Shown here: positions 19,637-28,561 of the stretch, piece by piece
Layout: every line of letters starts with the position of its first letter
Numbering within the stretch: position 1 is the first letter of the stretch
Source: Paraburkholderia graminis C4D1M
Lineage (GTDB): Bacteria > Pseudomonadota > Gammaproteobacteria > Burkholderiales > Burkholderiaceae
NCBI RefSeq assembly: GCF_000172415.1
Contig: NZ_ABLD01000003.1
Location: 1 to 64,000, forward strand
Reading direction: 5' to 3'
DNA: 64,000 nucleotides
The notes under the pieces: generated by a model
Database searches by the model: none
What the model was told of the DNA's origin: nothing
Seen by the model: only the letters and a program-made list of their open reading frames with translations
Translations under genes and position numbers: made by a program

Positions 19637-21196
19637 ATGATGAACCTCCGAAGTCTTGTTGCGGCGATCGTCGTCGTCCTGCTGACTTCGTGCGCAAGCC
19701 TTCCACCGCAAGCCGGCCGCGTGTCCACCCACGCGCTCACCGATACGCAGGCCACGCGCCTCGGCGCAGCGTTCACACCGCGAGACCAGCAGCATCCGGG
19801 AGAAAGCGCGTTTCACCTGCTGCCCGACTCTGTCGACGCGCTCGTCGCGCGCGTTGTGTTGATGGAATATGCTGACCGCTCGCTCGACCTTCAGTATTAC
19901 ATCTGGCACGCCGACCTGACCGGCCGTGAACTCGCCGCGGCCTTGCTGAGAGCGGCAGACCGCGGTGTGCGCGTGCGCGTCCTGCTCGACGATCTGGGCA
20001 CGAATGCGGACGACCAGATGCTGCTGGTGCTCAGTTCGCATCCGAACATTGAGATCCGGCTCTTCAATCCTGTCGCAAACCGCCGGTTCAAGACGCTCGG
20101 CACGGCCACCGAGTTTGCTCGCGTCAACCGGCGTATGCATAACAAGGCGTTGATCGCCGACAACCAGGGCGCAATTCTCGGCGGGCGCAACATCGGCGAC
20201 GAATACTTCGGCGCGTCGAGCACCGTCGCGTTTGGCGATCTCGACGTGCTGGTGCACGGGCCCATCGTACGGAATGTTTCGACGGCGTTCGACGAGTACT
20301 GGAATTCGGACGCGTCGTATCCGATCGAGAACCTCCTCGGCCGTCAGGCCGATCCATCGGCGCTAGAGGCTGGCCGCGCGAAGCTGGATGCCTGGCTTGC
20401 CTCCAACGAAAACGGTGCGTATGTGCGGCAGGCGAAAGCGCGGCTGACGCAGGTGATCCAGTCACGCGATGCCGAGTTTTCATGGGGCAAGGCGACGCTG
20501 CTCTATGACGACCCGTCTAAAATCACGCGCACGCCCAGCGACGCTGAAGGACATCTGATCTCGCAGTTCAGGGCGTTGAAGCTGGAGCCGACCCAGCACT
20601 TGCTGATCGTCTCGCCGTATTTCGTGCCCGGAAAGCGCGGCGTGGCATGGTTGAGCGGCCTGACGCAACACGGCGTGCACGTGACGGTGCTGACGAACTC
20701 GCTGGCGGCAACGGATGTCGCCGCGGTGCATGCGGGCTATCAGCGTTACCGGAAGCCATTGCTGGAAGCAGGCGTGCAACTGTACGAACTGAAACCCGTT
20801 GCGACAACCAGCGGCACTGTCGACAAGAACAAGTCAGTGTTGGGCTCGTCAAAAGCGTCATTGCACGCGAAAACGTATGTGTTCGACCGCAAAAGTGTCT
20901 TCATCGGCTCGATGAATTTCGACCCACGTTCGGTCGAGTTAAACACCGAGATAGGTATCTACTGCGAAAGCGAGCGTGCCGCCCGGCAGGTGACCGACCA
21001 CGTGGAGTCGAGCCTCACCCGCGGAGCGTGGCGGCTCGAACTACGCACCGACGTGACCGGCGCGAGCCATATCGTCTGGAACGATACGGCCGAGGACGGC
21101 ACCGTCACGGTATTAGATTCCGAGCCGGAAGTATCGGCGCTGCGCCGCGCAGGCATCTGGTTTCTCGGCATTCTGCCGATCGAGTCGCAGCTATGA
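19637..21196 (+). CDS. Phospholipase-D-family lipoprotein (cardiolipin synthase C-like)
   Basis: A 519-residue protein with a lipoprotein signal ending LLTSC (Cys19) and two complete HKD motifs: His168/Lys170/Asp175 followed by GGRNIGDEYFG, and His410/Lys412/Asp417 followed by GSMNFDPRS. This twin-HKD layout with GRN and GSxNxDxRS matches the ClsC (YmdC) type, which joins phosphatidylglycerol and phosphatidylethanolamine into cardiolipin, although here the protein would be anchored in the envelope. The start at 19637 has a GAGAGCGAC context; ATG ATG offers two adjacent starts. Flanking DNA on both sides is decayed. Confidence 0.88.
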   Translation: MMNLRSLVAAIVVVLLTSCASLPPQAGRVSTHALTDTQATRLGAAFTPRDQQHPGESAFHLLPDSVDALVARVVLMEYADRSLDLQYYIWHADLTGRELAAALLRAADRGVRVRVLLDDLGTNADDQMLLVLSSHPNIEIRLFNPVANRRFKTLGTATEFARVNRRMHNKALIADNQGAILGGRNIGDEYFGASSTVAFGDLDVLVHGPIVRNVSTAFDEYWNSDASYPIENLLGRQADPSALEAGRAKLDAWLASNENGAYVRQAKARLTQVIQSRDAEFSWGKATLLYDDPSKITRTPSDAEGHLISQFRALKLEPTQHLLIVSPYFVPGKRGVAWLSGLTQHGVHVTVLTNSLAATDVAAVHAGYQRYRKPLLEAGVQLYELKPVATTSGTVDKNKSVLGSSKASLHAKTYVFDRKSVFIGSMNFDPRSVELNTEIGIYCESERAARQVTDHVESSLTRGAWRLELRTDVTGASHIVWNDTAEDGTVTVLDSEPEVSALRRAGIWFLGILPIESQL

Positions 21197-21484
21197 ATTC
21201 TGTTCTGGCTGGAAGTCGAACGCCATGGAGCCGGTTGCTGGTCGATGAGCGACGGACGCGAACTCGTCGTCCTATATACGATAAAGTCCTCTATCGCATA
21301 CGGGTCGATCATAAAAAAACAATCTCACTGTTTGCTCTGGTGACACCAGGCCCTGATCGCTCAAATAAAAATCCCCGTCGGGCGTATGGCCCGTCTGCCG
21401 AATCATCGGTCGTCGTCGCTTTGCAAAATGGCGGTTCGTCGCTCGTCAACAGACGTTCAGCAACAGAGTGCGGAGGACCGTTCT

Positions 21485-21663
21485 TGGCCGACTATACGCG
21501 TTCGTCGCCTGCACCAGATTCGGGTCAACGGCGGACGAACCAAACCGACCCACAAGCGCCGCTGGTATTTTTTCGGAGCGGACGTTCGACACGGCAAGTC
21601 AGCCGTTTAGCTCATGGCGCCAGTAGTGACTTCGACCAATGAAGTCAAATGCTTCTGGCCACG
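21485..21663. repeat. ~180-bp dispersed direct repeat, copy 2
   Basis: Direct-orientation partner of 18447-18626, about 3.0 kb away. The two copies bracket the phospholipase-D gene. Flanking sequence is unrelated immediately outside the repeat on the right (gccacg, then divergence). Confidence 0.9.
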
Positions 21664-21740
21664 AGGGTTCGTGGTCCGCCTCTACGTGAAACGTCACGCC
21701 GCCCGAAAAACAAAGGCAAAGTACGAAAGCATCTGTCCGT

Positions 21741-21866
21741 GTGACAGTGGTCACGGACCTACTCCCGACTCGCTTGTTTGACGCCGTTGGAGAAGACAAG
21801 ATTCGAGAGGCGCTACAGCACATGGTGGTCTATGACCTTTACTCCGGCGACTGGAGAGAGCAGTAG
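21741..21866 (+). pseudogene. Possible small gene or gene remnant
   Basis: A 41-residue frame from GTG 21741 to TAG, rich in acidic and aliphatic residues (LLPTRLFDAVGEDKIREAL, then HMVVYDLYSGDW). It reads more like real protein than its surroundings, and the open frame extends some 50 bases upstream without a start. Family unknown. Confidence 0.25.
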
Positions 21867-22146
21867 TCATACTTTCATGACGCATACCACGCCGGCCATT
21901 CAACCTTGGGTTCGCCGATCAGGAGTGCTGCGGCACTCAGTCGGCAAATCGTCGACGATCCTAAGCCCGATCTCGAATGACTGATTGTGGCCGAACCAGG
22001 AAGTTCGGCATGAACCGGCCAGTGACCAGCTCCGCCTCGCCGCGAATTTCCCTTGTCGACCCCTGAGCGGCCGTTCGGAGACGCGTCGATCCTTGACATA
22101 GACCCGTAGGTGGGCACAGCCATCATGATGGGCTGTTCTACTCTAT

Positions 22147-22557
22147 TTAAAGGTACTTGAATTTTGTGATGTATATTTTGCTATTGAACCGGGCAGCCTT
22201 GAACTGAACTGGCTCCGTCGAGTTTGCTGTAGTTCGCTCCATAATCCACGGAATGGGTCGATATGTCATCTTTCGGCCCTCGATAATTAAATCCAGTATC
22301 TCGAATTCCTTCACATAGGCACGTGTCAAATAGCGTCCACCAGTTTCCCACTCCCAATGAGCGGGCACAATCCGCTTTGCTATGACCGTGGCGCTTCCGG
22401 TTCGCGCCTTCACTCCCGCAAAGTTGGCAATTTCGAATATTGCTTTCGCCATGCCGGCGAGGATGACCGCGTAGAAGAAGAAAAGCACGCCTGCGGCACC
22501 AAGCTGACCGCGATTCAGTAAGGTGAATGGAAGCGACGCGACGTTATGCAAAGACAC
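22147..22557 (-). CDS. Hypothetical single-membrane-helix protein
   Basis: A 136-residue product with one hydrophobic segment near the N-terminus (about 15-35, AAGVLFFFYAVILAGMAKAI) followed by a soluble part with alternating hydrophobic residues that looks beta-rich (TGSATVIAKR, YLTRAYVKEFEILDLIIEGR, KIYITKFKYL). I start it at GTG 22557, which has GGAG about eight bases upstream; a TTG 33 bases earlier is in frame. The base composition is clearly lower in GC than the neighbours, which suggests acquisition. I do not recognise the family. Confidence 0.5.
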   Translation of the reverse strand: MSLHNVASLPFTLLNRGQLGAAGVLFFFYAVILAGMAKAIFEIANFAGVKARTGSATVIAKRIVPAHWEWETGGRYLTRAYVKEFEILDLIIEGRKMTYRPIPWIMERTTANSTEPVQFKAARFNSKIYITKFKYL

Positions 22558-22717
22558 TCTTGATCTCCATCTTGAAGGAGCCCGGTGCAACGCGCCGAGT
22601 GACGCTCACACGCAGTGCATTGATTCTCCCTCAGTCTTGGCCGAATTGTCAGCAATCTCGCCTGACATGTCGAGCATCCGGTTCTGGCCGTCTGTTACCG
22701 TTCGCGGCCACGACCGC

Positions 22718-23095
22718 CTATCTCTCGTCGGAGTCAAACACAAACGAGAGTTCGCTGACCCGCGACGCCCCACTCGCGAGTCCAAGGCCTAGCCAATTGA
22801 GCGTTGCTGGCTCGAGCTCAACTGCGAAGCGAGATCGTGCGCTAACAAGACGTGTACCGATTCTTTGACACTCGACCTCAAGCGCCGAATGCTCAACGCT
22901 GTCAAAAGCAAACGCGCGGAGAACCAGCCGACTGTATGAATTCGCGGCACTGGAGCCGTTCTCAGACACCACTTCATCTGTGGATGAACGAGGGAACTCG
23001 TACAAGGCACGGCCGAACTCTTGCGTCTCGGTAAGAGCAAAAATCTATTGTTGCTGCGAAGCCGGCGCCTCCATGGAAAATCGAAGCTTAATCAT
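22718..23095 (-). pseudogene. Small orphan gene with in-frame amber codon
   Basis: A frame from ATG 23095 reads 16 residues (MIKLRFSMEAPASQQQ), meets TAG at 23047-23045, and then continues open as IFALTETQEFGRALYEF and on to a normal stop near 22718. Reading through the amber codon gives 125 residues of consistent composition. The stop sits after a CAA/CAG run and would arise from a single CAG-to-TAG change. A product starting at TTG 23005 (95 residues) remains possible. It lies upstream of the small membrane-protein gene on the same strand. Family unknown. Confidence 0.35.
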
Positions 23096-23132
23096 GCCGT
23101 CGTGATCGCCCCGAAGCGCTCACCACATCAAC

Positions 23133-24470
23133 TCATTTGTCGATAACAGGTTTGCGATCCAAAGCGGCCGTCGTTCTGACCACCGCTGACCGCGAACCGC
23201 CTTCCACCCGCTCTCCACCGCCTAACGCCGTCTCGAGCTTCTTTCGATCGAGTCCGCCTTCCCACGCCGACACCACGATCGCCGCCACCCCATTGCCGAC
23301 GATATTGGTCAAAGCCCGGCATTCGGACATGAAGCGGTCGATGCCGAGGATCAGCACCATCGCGCTCACGGGAACCGTCGGCACGACCGACAGGCTCGCG
23401 GCGAGCGTGATGAAGCCCGCGCCGGTTACGCCGGTCGATCCCTTCGAGGTCAACATGGTGACGAGGAGCAAGGTGATTTCCTGCGCGAACGACAAGTGCG
23501 TGTTGGTCGCCTGCGCGAGGAACAGCACGGCGAGCGTCATGTAGATGTTGGTGCCGTCGAAGTTGAACGAGTAACCGGTCGGCACGACGAGCCCGACGAC
23601 GCCGCGCGGGCAGCCCAGCCGTTCGAGCTTGTCCATCAACTGCGGCAAGGCCGCTTCGGACGTCGAGGTGCCGAGCACGATCAGCAATTCGTCGCGGATG
23701 TAGGCGAGAAAGCGCCACAGACTAAAGCCGCACAAGCGCGCGACGATGCCGAGCCCGACCGCCACGAACAGAAATGCGGTGAGATAAAAAGCGCCGATGA
23801 GCTTGAGCATCGGCACCAGCGAGACGATGCCGTATCGGCCGATCGTGAAGGCCATCGCGCCGAAGGCGCCGATCGGCGCAAGACTGGTGACCATCCGCAC
23901 AATGCGAAAGAACGCTTTCGAAAGTGTCTCGACCAGTTGCGTGACCGGCGCGGCGGGCGCACCCATCAGCGCGAGCGCGGTGCCGAACAGCATCGCGATC
24001 AGCAGCACGGGAAGGATATCGCCCTGAACCAGCGCGCCGAGAAACGTCTCTGGGATCACATGCGCGATAAATCCGGTGATGCCCTCGCCATGCGCCGCCT
24101 GCGCCGCATAACCCGACACGGCGCGCGCGTCGAGCGTGGACGGATCGACATTGAAGCCCGCGCCGGGCGCGAGCACGTGCGCGGCAAGCAAGCCGATCGC
24201 CAGCGCGAACGTGGATGCGGCTTCGAAATAGAGCAACGCCTTGCCGCCGACGCGTCCGACCTTCTTCATGTCCTGCATGCCCGCGATGCCGGTTACGACT
24301 GTGCAAAAGATCACCGGGCCGATGATCATGCGCACGAGCTTGATGAACAGATCGCCGAGCAGCTTGAGCGCGACCGCCGTTTGCGGTGCGAAATGTCCGA
24401 GCAGCACGCCGGCGGCGATGGCCGCGAGCACCTGAACATAGAGAATCTGGTAGATCGGCTTGCGTTTCAT
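23133..24470 (-). CDS. dctA: C4-dicarboxylate:cation symporter DctA
   Basis: A 445-residue inner-membrane secondary transporter of the glutamate/aspartate/C4-dicarboxylate (DAACS) family, taking up succinate, fumarate, malate and similar acids. The signature segments are present: [30 protein letters not shown] near the start, [13 protein letters not shown] (reentrant loop 1), [31 protein letters not shown] and [17 protein letters not shown]. The start ATG 24470 has GGAGGAG before it. It follows leuD by 109 bp on the same strand, so it probably imports the acid handled by the upstream enzymes. Confidence 0.95.
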   Translation of the reverse strand: MKRKPIYQILYVQVLAAIAAGVLLGHFAPQTAVALKLLGDLFIKLVRMIIGPVIFCTVVTGIAGMQDMKKVGRVGGKALLYFEAASTFALAIGLLAAHVLAPGAGFNVDPSTLDARAVSGYAAQAAHGEGITGFIAHVIPETFLGALVQGDILPVLLIAMLFGTALALMGAPAAPVTQLVETLSKAFFRIVRMVTSLAPIGAFGAMAFTIGRYGIVSLVPMLKLIGAFYLTAFLFVAVGLGIVARLCGFSLWRFLAYIRDELLIVLGTSTSEAALPQLMDKLERLGCPRGVVGLVVPTGYSFNFDGTNIYMTLAVLFLAQATNTHLSFAQEITLLLVTMLTSKGSTGVTGAGFITLAASLSVVPTVPVSAMVLILGIDRFMSECRALTNIVGNGVAAIVVSAWEGGLDRKKLETALGGGERVEGGSRSAVVRTTAALDRKPVIDK

Positions 24471-24579
24471 GTGTCTCCTCCGTTTTCGAGGCAAAGGGAC
24501 GCCCTTCCCTTCTTCGATCGGAGGGGAATTGGCGGGTTTGAAACAAGGAAAGCCGCCGCGTCGCGCGGCGGATGGGTGC

Positions 24580-25194
24580 TTACATCACCTGCGCCCAGGG
24601 ATGCCTGGCGAAATGCCGCTGTTCGAAGGCTTCGATCGCGGCGAGCGAGTCGAGCGTCAGATCGACGGTATCCATGCCTTCGATCACCATGCGCTTGTGG
24701 CGCGCGCCGATCGCATAATCGAACCGGTTGTCCGAGCCGGATGTCACCGTTTGCCGTTCGAGATCGATCGACAACAAAGTGCCTGGCGTTTCGCTTGCCT
24801 CGCGCGTCAGGGCATCGATCGCGTCGCGCTCCAGTTGCACGAGCAAGAGGCGGTTGTTCATCGCGTTCGAATAGAAGATTTCCGCGAAGCTCGGCGCAAT
24901 CACCGCCTGAAAACCGTATTGCTGCAAGCCCCACACCGCATGCTCGCGGCTCGATCCGCAGCCGAAGTTCGCACCGCCGATCAGCACGGTCGCGTTCGCA
25001 TACGCGCGCTGGTTCAGCACGCAGTCGTCGCGCGGCGCGCCGCGCTCGTCGAAGCGCAGGTCGTACAGCAGACCGTCGGCGAGACCCGCCTTGTCGATGA
25101 TGCGCAGGAACTGCTTCGGCATGATCTGGTCGGTGTCGAGGTTGTCGATGGGCAGCGGCGCGGCGCTGCCGCGAATGGTCGTGAGTCGGGTCAT
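24580..25194 (-). CDS. leuD: LeuD-type isomerase small subunit
   Basis: Small subunit (204 residues) of the aconitase-superfamily isopropylmalate isomerase class. It has the [13 protein letters not shown] entrance, the [14 protein letters not shown] substrate-recognition segment and [16 protein letters not shown]. Its start overlaps the end of the large-subunit gene by four bases. Because leuA, leuB and the usual Burkholderia leuC-leuD-leuB-asd order are absent, it may serve a catabolic hydro-lyase (citraconate, dimethylmaleate or a similar acid) rather than leucine synthesis. Confidence 0.88.
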   Translation of the reverse strand: MTRLTTIRGSAAPLPIDNLDTDQIMPKQFLRIIDKAGLADGLLYDLRFDERGAPRDDCVLNQRAYANATVLIGGANFGCGSSREHAVWGLQQYGFQAVIAPSFAEIFYSNAMNNRLLLVQLERDAIDALTREASETPGTLLSIDLERQTVTSGSDNRFDYAIGARHKRMVIEGMDTVDLTLDSLAAIEAFEQRHFARHPWAQVM

Positions 25195-26609
25195 GATGTG
25201 TGCGCCTCCAGCGTGCGGACATCGGTGATGCAGCCGGTCAGCGCGGCGGCCGCTGCCATCGCCGGGCTCATCAGATGCGTGCGACCGCCGCGTCCCTGAC
25301 GGCCTTCGAAATTGCGGTTGGTGGTGGATGCGCAGCGCTCTCCGGCGTCGAGCACGTCGTCGTTCATCGCGAGGCACATCGAGCAGCCCGGCTCGCGCCA
25401 CTCGAAGCCCGCATCGATCAGTGTCCGCGCGATGCCTTCCTGTTCGGCGGCCCGCCGCACGCTGCCCGACCCCGGCACGACCATCGCGCGCACGCCGGGC
25501 GCAACCTGCTTGCCGCGCACGATGCCGGCCACGATGCGCAAATCTTCGATGCGTCCGTTGGTACACGAGCCGATGAACACGCGGTCGACGCGCGTGCCGG
25601 CAATCGGCCGCCCGGCGGCAAGTCCCATGTAGTCCAGCGCGCGGCGCAGCGATGCGGCGGCCTCGGGCGTCGCTTGCGCGGCCTCGGCGGGAATCGGCTG
25701 ATCGATGGCGACGGCCTGATCGGGGCTCGTGCCCCAGGTGACGAACGGCGCAATGTCGCCCGCGTCGAAGCAATGCTCGGCATCGAAACGCGCGTCGGCG
25801 TCGGAATGCAGGCCGCGCCAGTCCGCGAGCGCCGCTTGCCATGCCGCATCGTCGAGCGACGGCGCGTGGGCGCGCACGTAGTCGAACGTGGTCGCGTCCG
25901 GCGCGATCAGCGCGGCGCGCGCACCGGCTTCGACGGTCATGTTGCACAAGGTCATGCGCGCCTCGGCCGACAGCGATGCGATCGTCGAACCGGCGAATTC
26001 CACCGCGTAGCCGCGCGCGCCCTGTGCGCCGATCCTGCTGATGATCCAGATAACGAGATCCTTCGACGACGTGCCATAGGCAAGCGCGCCGTCGATCGTG
26101 ATGCGCATGGTCTCTGCGAGCCGGTACACGAGCGTCTGCGTCGCCAGAACGTGCTCGACTTCCGACGTGCCGATGCCGAAGCCGAGCGCACCGAGTGCGC
26201 CGTATGTCGTGGTATGGCTGTCGCCGCACAGCACGACCATGCCGGGACGAATCAATCCGAGCTCCGGCGCGACGATATGTTCGATGCCTTGCAGCGGATC
26301 GTCGGCGGCGAGAAGGCGTATGCCGGCGCGTTTGCAGTTACGCGCCAAGTTCTGCGCCTGCAACAGCGACGCCGCATCGCGAATCACGCGCGGCGACTCC
26401 GCATGCGTCGGAATGATGTGGCTCACGACCGCGAGTTGCTGGCGCGGACGGCGCACCGCGCGGCCGCGGGCATCGAGCCCGCTGAACGCTTGCGGGCTGG
26501 TGTACTCGTTCATCAGATGCAGATTGGCGTACAGCAGCACGTTGTGTTCGTCGATACGCGCTACGCTGTGCGAATCGACGAGCTTCCGGTAGAGGGTCTG
26601 GTCTGACAT
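25191..26609 (-). CDS. leuC: LeuC-type isomerase large subunit
   Basis: A 472-residue aconitase-superfamily subunit. The three [4Fe-4S] ligands are present: Cys349 in GSCTNG, Cys409 and Cys412 in EPGCSMC. The CGDSHTTTYGALGALGFGIGTSEVEHVLATQ region and the NRNFEGRQGRGG tail are typical. The segment that in leucine LeuC reads MDHNVST reads VVSHIIPTHA here, a change near the substrate site. It forms a unit with leuD, a haloacetate-dehalogenase-type hydrolase 3 bp upstream, and dctA. A catabolic isomerase or hydratase of an unsaturated or branched dicarboxylate is my preferred reading; a spare leucine enzyme is the alternative. Confidence 0.88.
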   Translation of the reverse strand: MSDQTLYRKLVDSHSVARIDEHNVLLYANLHLMNEYTSPQAFSGLDARGRAVRRPRQQLAVVSHIIPTHAESPRVIRDAASLLQAQNLARNCKRAGIRLLAADDPLQGIEHIVAPELGLIRPGMVVLCGDSHTTTYGALGALGFGIGTSEVEHVLATQTLVYRLAETMRITIDGALAYGTSSKDLVIWIISRIGAQGARGYAVEFAGSTIASLSAEARMTLCNMTVEAGARAALIAPDATTFDYVRAHAPSLDDAAWQAALADWRGLHSDADARFDAEHCFDAGDIAPFVTWGTSPDQAVAIDQPIPAEAAQATPEAAASLRRALDYMGLAAGRPIAGTRVDRVFIGSCTNGRIEDLRIVAGIVRGKQVAPGVRAMVVPGSGSVRRAAEQEGIARTLIDAGFEWREPGCSMCLAMNDDVLDAGERCASTTNRNFEGRQGRGGRTHLMSPAMAAAAALTGCITDVRTLEAHTS

Positions 26610-26612
26610 GAC

Positions 26613-27491
26613 TTACTCGCTGAGAAAAGGCAGCACGCGCTCGAGCAGCCGCTGTGGCGCTTCTTCGGGAATGTAGTGGCCGCAAGGCAGGGCCTCGCCC
26701 TGCACGTCCGGCGCGTACGCCCGCCACTCGGCAAGCGGATCGAAGCACTGCTCGATCACACCCTGCGCGCCCCACAACGCCATGAATGGGCAGTCAATCC
26801 GCTGCTGCGAGGCCAGCGTCGCGCGATCGTGTTCAAGGTCGATCGTCACGCTCGCGCGATAGTCTTCGCAGATGCCGTGCGCCGTCGCCGGATCGGATAG
26901 GCAGCGCAGATATTCCGCGTAAGCCGCCGGCGTGAACGGCGCGAGGCCGGCGCTGCGCGCGCCGATGGTCTGCTTCAGATAGAGATCGGGGTTGGCGCGG
27001 ATCAGCGTCTCAGGAAACGGCGCGGGGCGCACCAGCATGAACCAGTGCCAGTAGGCGCGCGCGAACTCGAACGAGGTCTGTTCGTACATGGCGAGTGTGG
27101 GCGCGACATCGAGCGTCACCAGGCGCGTCACGACTTGCGGATGATCGAGCGCCATGCGCGCCGCGACCCGGCCGCCGCGATCGTGACCGATCACCGCGAA
27201 GCTCTCGTGGCCGAGACCGCGCATCAGCTCGACCTGATCGAGCGCCATGCGCCGCTTCGCATAGTTGGCGTGAGCCGGGTCGCCGGGCGGCTTGCCGCTG
27301 TCGCCGTAACCGCGCAGATCCGCCGCGACCACCGTGAAACGCTCCGCCAGCGCGGGCGCGACTTTATGCCAGATCGCGTGCGTTTGCGGATGCCCGTGCA
27401 AGAGCAAAAGCGCGGGACCGCGCCCGCCCTGAATTGCATGAATGCGCACGCGATCGACGGTTGCCGATGCGTCGCTGAAGCCTTCGAACAT
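26613..27491 (-). CDS. Alpha/beta hydrolase, haloacetate (fluoroacetate) dehalogenase type
   Basis: A 292-residue alpha/beta-hydrolase. The pattern matches fluoroacetate dehalogenase point by point: nucleophile Asp104 in GHDRGGR, carboxylate-binding Arg105 and Arg108, Asp128, the halide-pocket pair His149-Trp150 in YWHWF, a Tyr at 211, and a His at about 272. The N-terminus MFEGF is also shared. Such enzymes turn fluoro- or chloroacetate into glycolate by displacing the halide. I choose ATG 27491 because AGGAGA precedes it; the frame is open 66 bases further. It begins the operon with leuC, leuD and dctA and is divergent from a LysR gene. The natural substrate could be another 2-halo or ester acid. 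Confidence 0.85.
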   Translation of the reverse strand: MFEGFSDASATVDRVRIHAIQGGRGPALLLLHGHPQTHAIWHKVAPALAERFTVVAADLRGYGDSGKPPGDPAHANYAKRRMALDQVELMRGLGHESFAVIGHDRGGRVAARMALDHPQVVTRLVTLDVAPTLAMYEQTSFEFARAYWHWFMLVRPAPFPETLIRANPDLYLKQTIGARSAGLAPFTPAAYAEYLRCLSDPATAHGICEDYRASVTIDLEHDRATLASQQRIDCPFMALWGAQGVIEQCFDPLAEWRAYAPDVQGEALPCGHYIPEEAPQRLLERVLPFLSE

Positions 27492-27607
27492 GGTTGTCTC
27501 CTGATCGCAATCCGAGTCTAATTGATGACTCATGCGATTGGGTTTCCTGAAAAGCATTCCGGCAGTAACTCACAGGAACGAATCGACCGAACAAAACGGA
27601 GCTCGGG

Positions 27608-28510
27608 ATGGATAGCTTTTCGGATCTGAATCTGTTCGCGCTCGTGGCGCGGCATCGCAATCTGGCGGCGGCCGCGCGCGAGTTGGGCGTGACGCCACCC
27701 GCGGTCAGCAAACGGCTGGCGCAACTGGAACGGCGCCTCGGCGTGCGGCTGATGAATCGCACGACGCGGAGGCTGAGCCTCACGCCCGAAGGCGAGCTTT
27801 ATCTGTCGAACGGCTCGCGCATTCTGGACGAGTTGTCGGAACTGGAGCATCTCGTCATGCAGAGCCGGGGCGAGCCTACCGGCCTGCTGCGCGTGAACGC
27901 TTCGTTTGGATTTGGGCGGGCCCGCATCGCGCCGGCGGTATCGGAATTCGTCACGCGTTATCCCGCGATAAAAATCCTGCTGCATCTGACGGACCGTCCG
28001 ATGAGTCTTCAGGACGAAGGTTTCGATCTCGGCATTCGCTTCGGCGAAGTGCCGGATGCGCGCATCAACGCGCGGCTCCTGCTCGAAAACCGGCGCATGG
28101 TGTGCGCATCGCCCGGCTATGTGGCGCGGCATGGCCGACCGTCCGTGCCGCACGATCTGACGCGGCACGCCTGCATCGTCTTGCGCGAGAACGAATCGGC
28201 CTACGGCACGTGGCATTTTTCGCGCGGCAAACGCTCGGAAACGGTCAAGGTCGACGGCGCCCTATCCAGCAACGACGGCGGCGTCGTCCTGCATTGGGCG
28301 CTCGAAGGCCGCGGGATTGTCGTGCGTTCGCAGTGGGAAGTGGAACGGCATCTGGCGCGCGGCGAACTCGTGACGCTGCTGGACGACTGGGCGTTACCGG
28401 ACGCCAATATTCACGCGATCTATCTGGAGCGCAATCAGCTCTCGGTCAGGCTCAGGGCCTTTGTCGACTTTCTCGGCGAGTTTCTGCGCAGGCCGGGCGG
28501 CTTGATGTAG
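27608..28510 (+). CDS. LysR-family regulator
   Basis: A 300-residue protein with the LysR helix-turn-helix at 1-60 (LNLFALVARHRNLAAAARELGVTPPAVSKRLAQLE) and a periplasmic-binding-like effector domain. The ARINARLLLENRRMVCASPGYV region places it in the broad DmlR/AaeR-like branch. It is divergent from the dehalogenase-leuCD-dctA unit, with 116 bp between starts, the standard arrangement for a LysR protein that activates the neighbour in response to its substrate. Confidence 0.9.
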   Translation: MDSFSDLNLFALVARHRNLAAAARELGVTPPAVSKRLAQLERRLGVRLMNRTTRRLSLTPEGELYLSNGSRILDELSELEHLVMQSRGEPTGLLRVNASFGFGRARIAPAVSEFVTRYPAIKILLHLTDRPMSLQDEGFDLGIRFGEVPDARINARLLLENRRMVCASPGYVARHGRPSVPHDLTRHACIVLRENESAYGTWHFSRGKRSETVKVDGALSSNDGGVVLHWALEGRGIVVRSQWEVERHLARGELVTLLDDWALPDANIHAIYLERNQLSVRLRAFVDFLGEFLRRPGGLM

Positions 28511-28561
28511 CTACGTCGAGAAGGAAAGCCGCACCGAAACCATTCTCGCACTCAGCGTGCC

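Larger units (their letters stand above)
21197..22146. other. Gene-poor region 3
   Basis: 950 bp that hold repeat copy 2 and one short possible remnant at 21741-21866; otherwise only scattered short frames. Confidence 0.5.

Noticed and set aside
17048..23132. A genomic island with integrase or att sites
   Set aside because: Low gene density and repeats suggest it, but no integrase, transposase, tRNA or terminal repeat was found.
23496..25100. 534-codon plus-strand frame opposite dctA/leuD
   Set aside because: Composed of His/Arg/Asp-rich text typical of antisense frames in GC-rich genomes.
25200..26606. 468-codon plus-strand frame opposite leuC
   Set aside because: It mirrors leuC completely; leuC has all Fe-S ligands.
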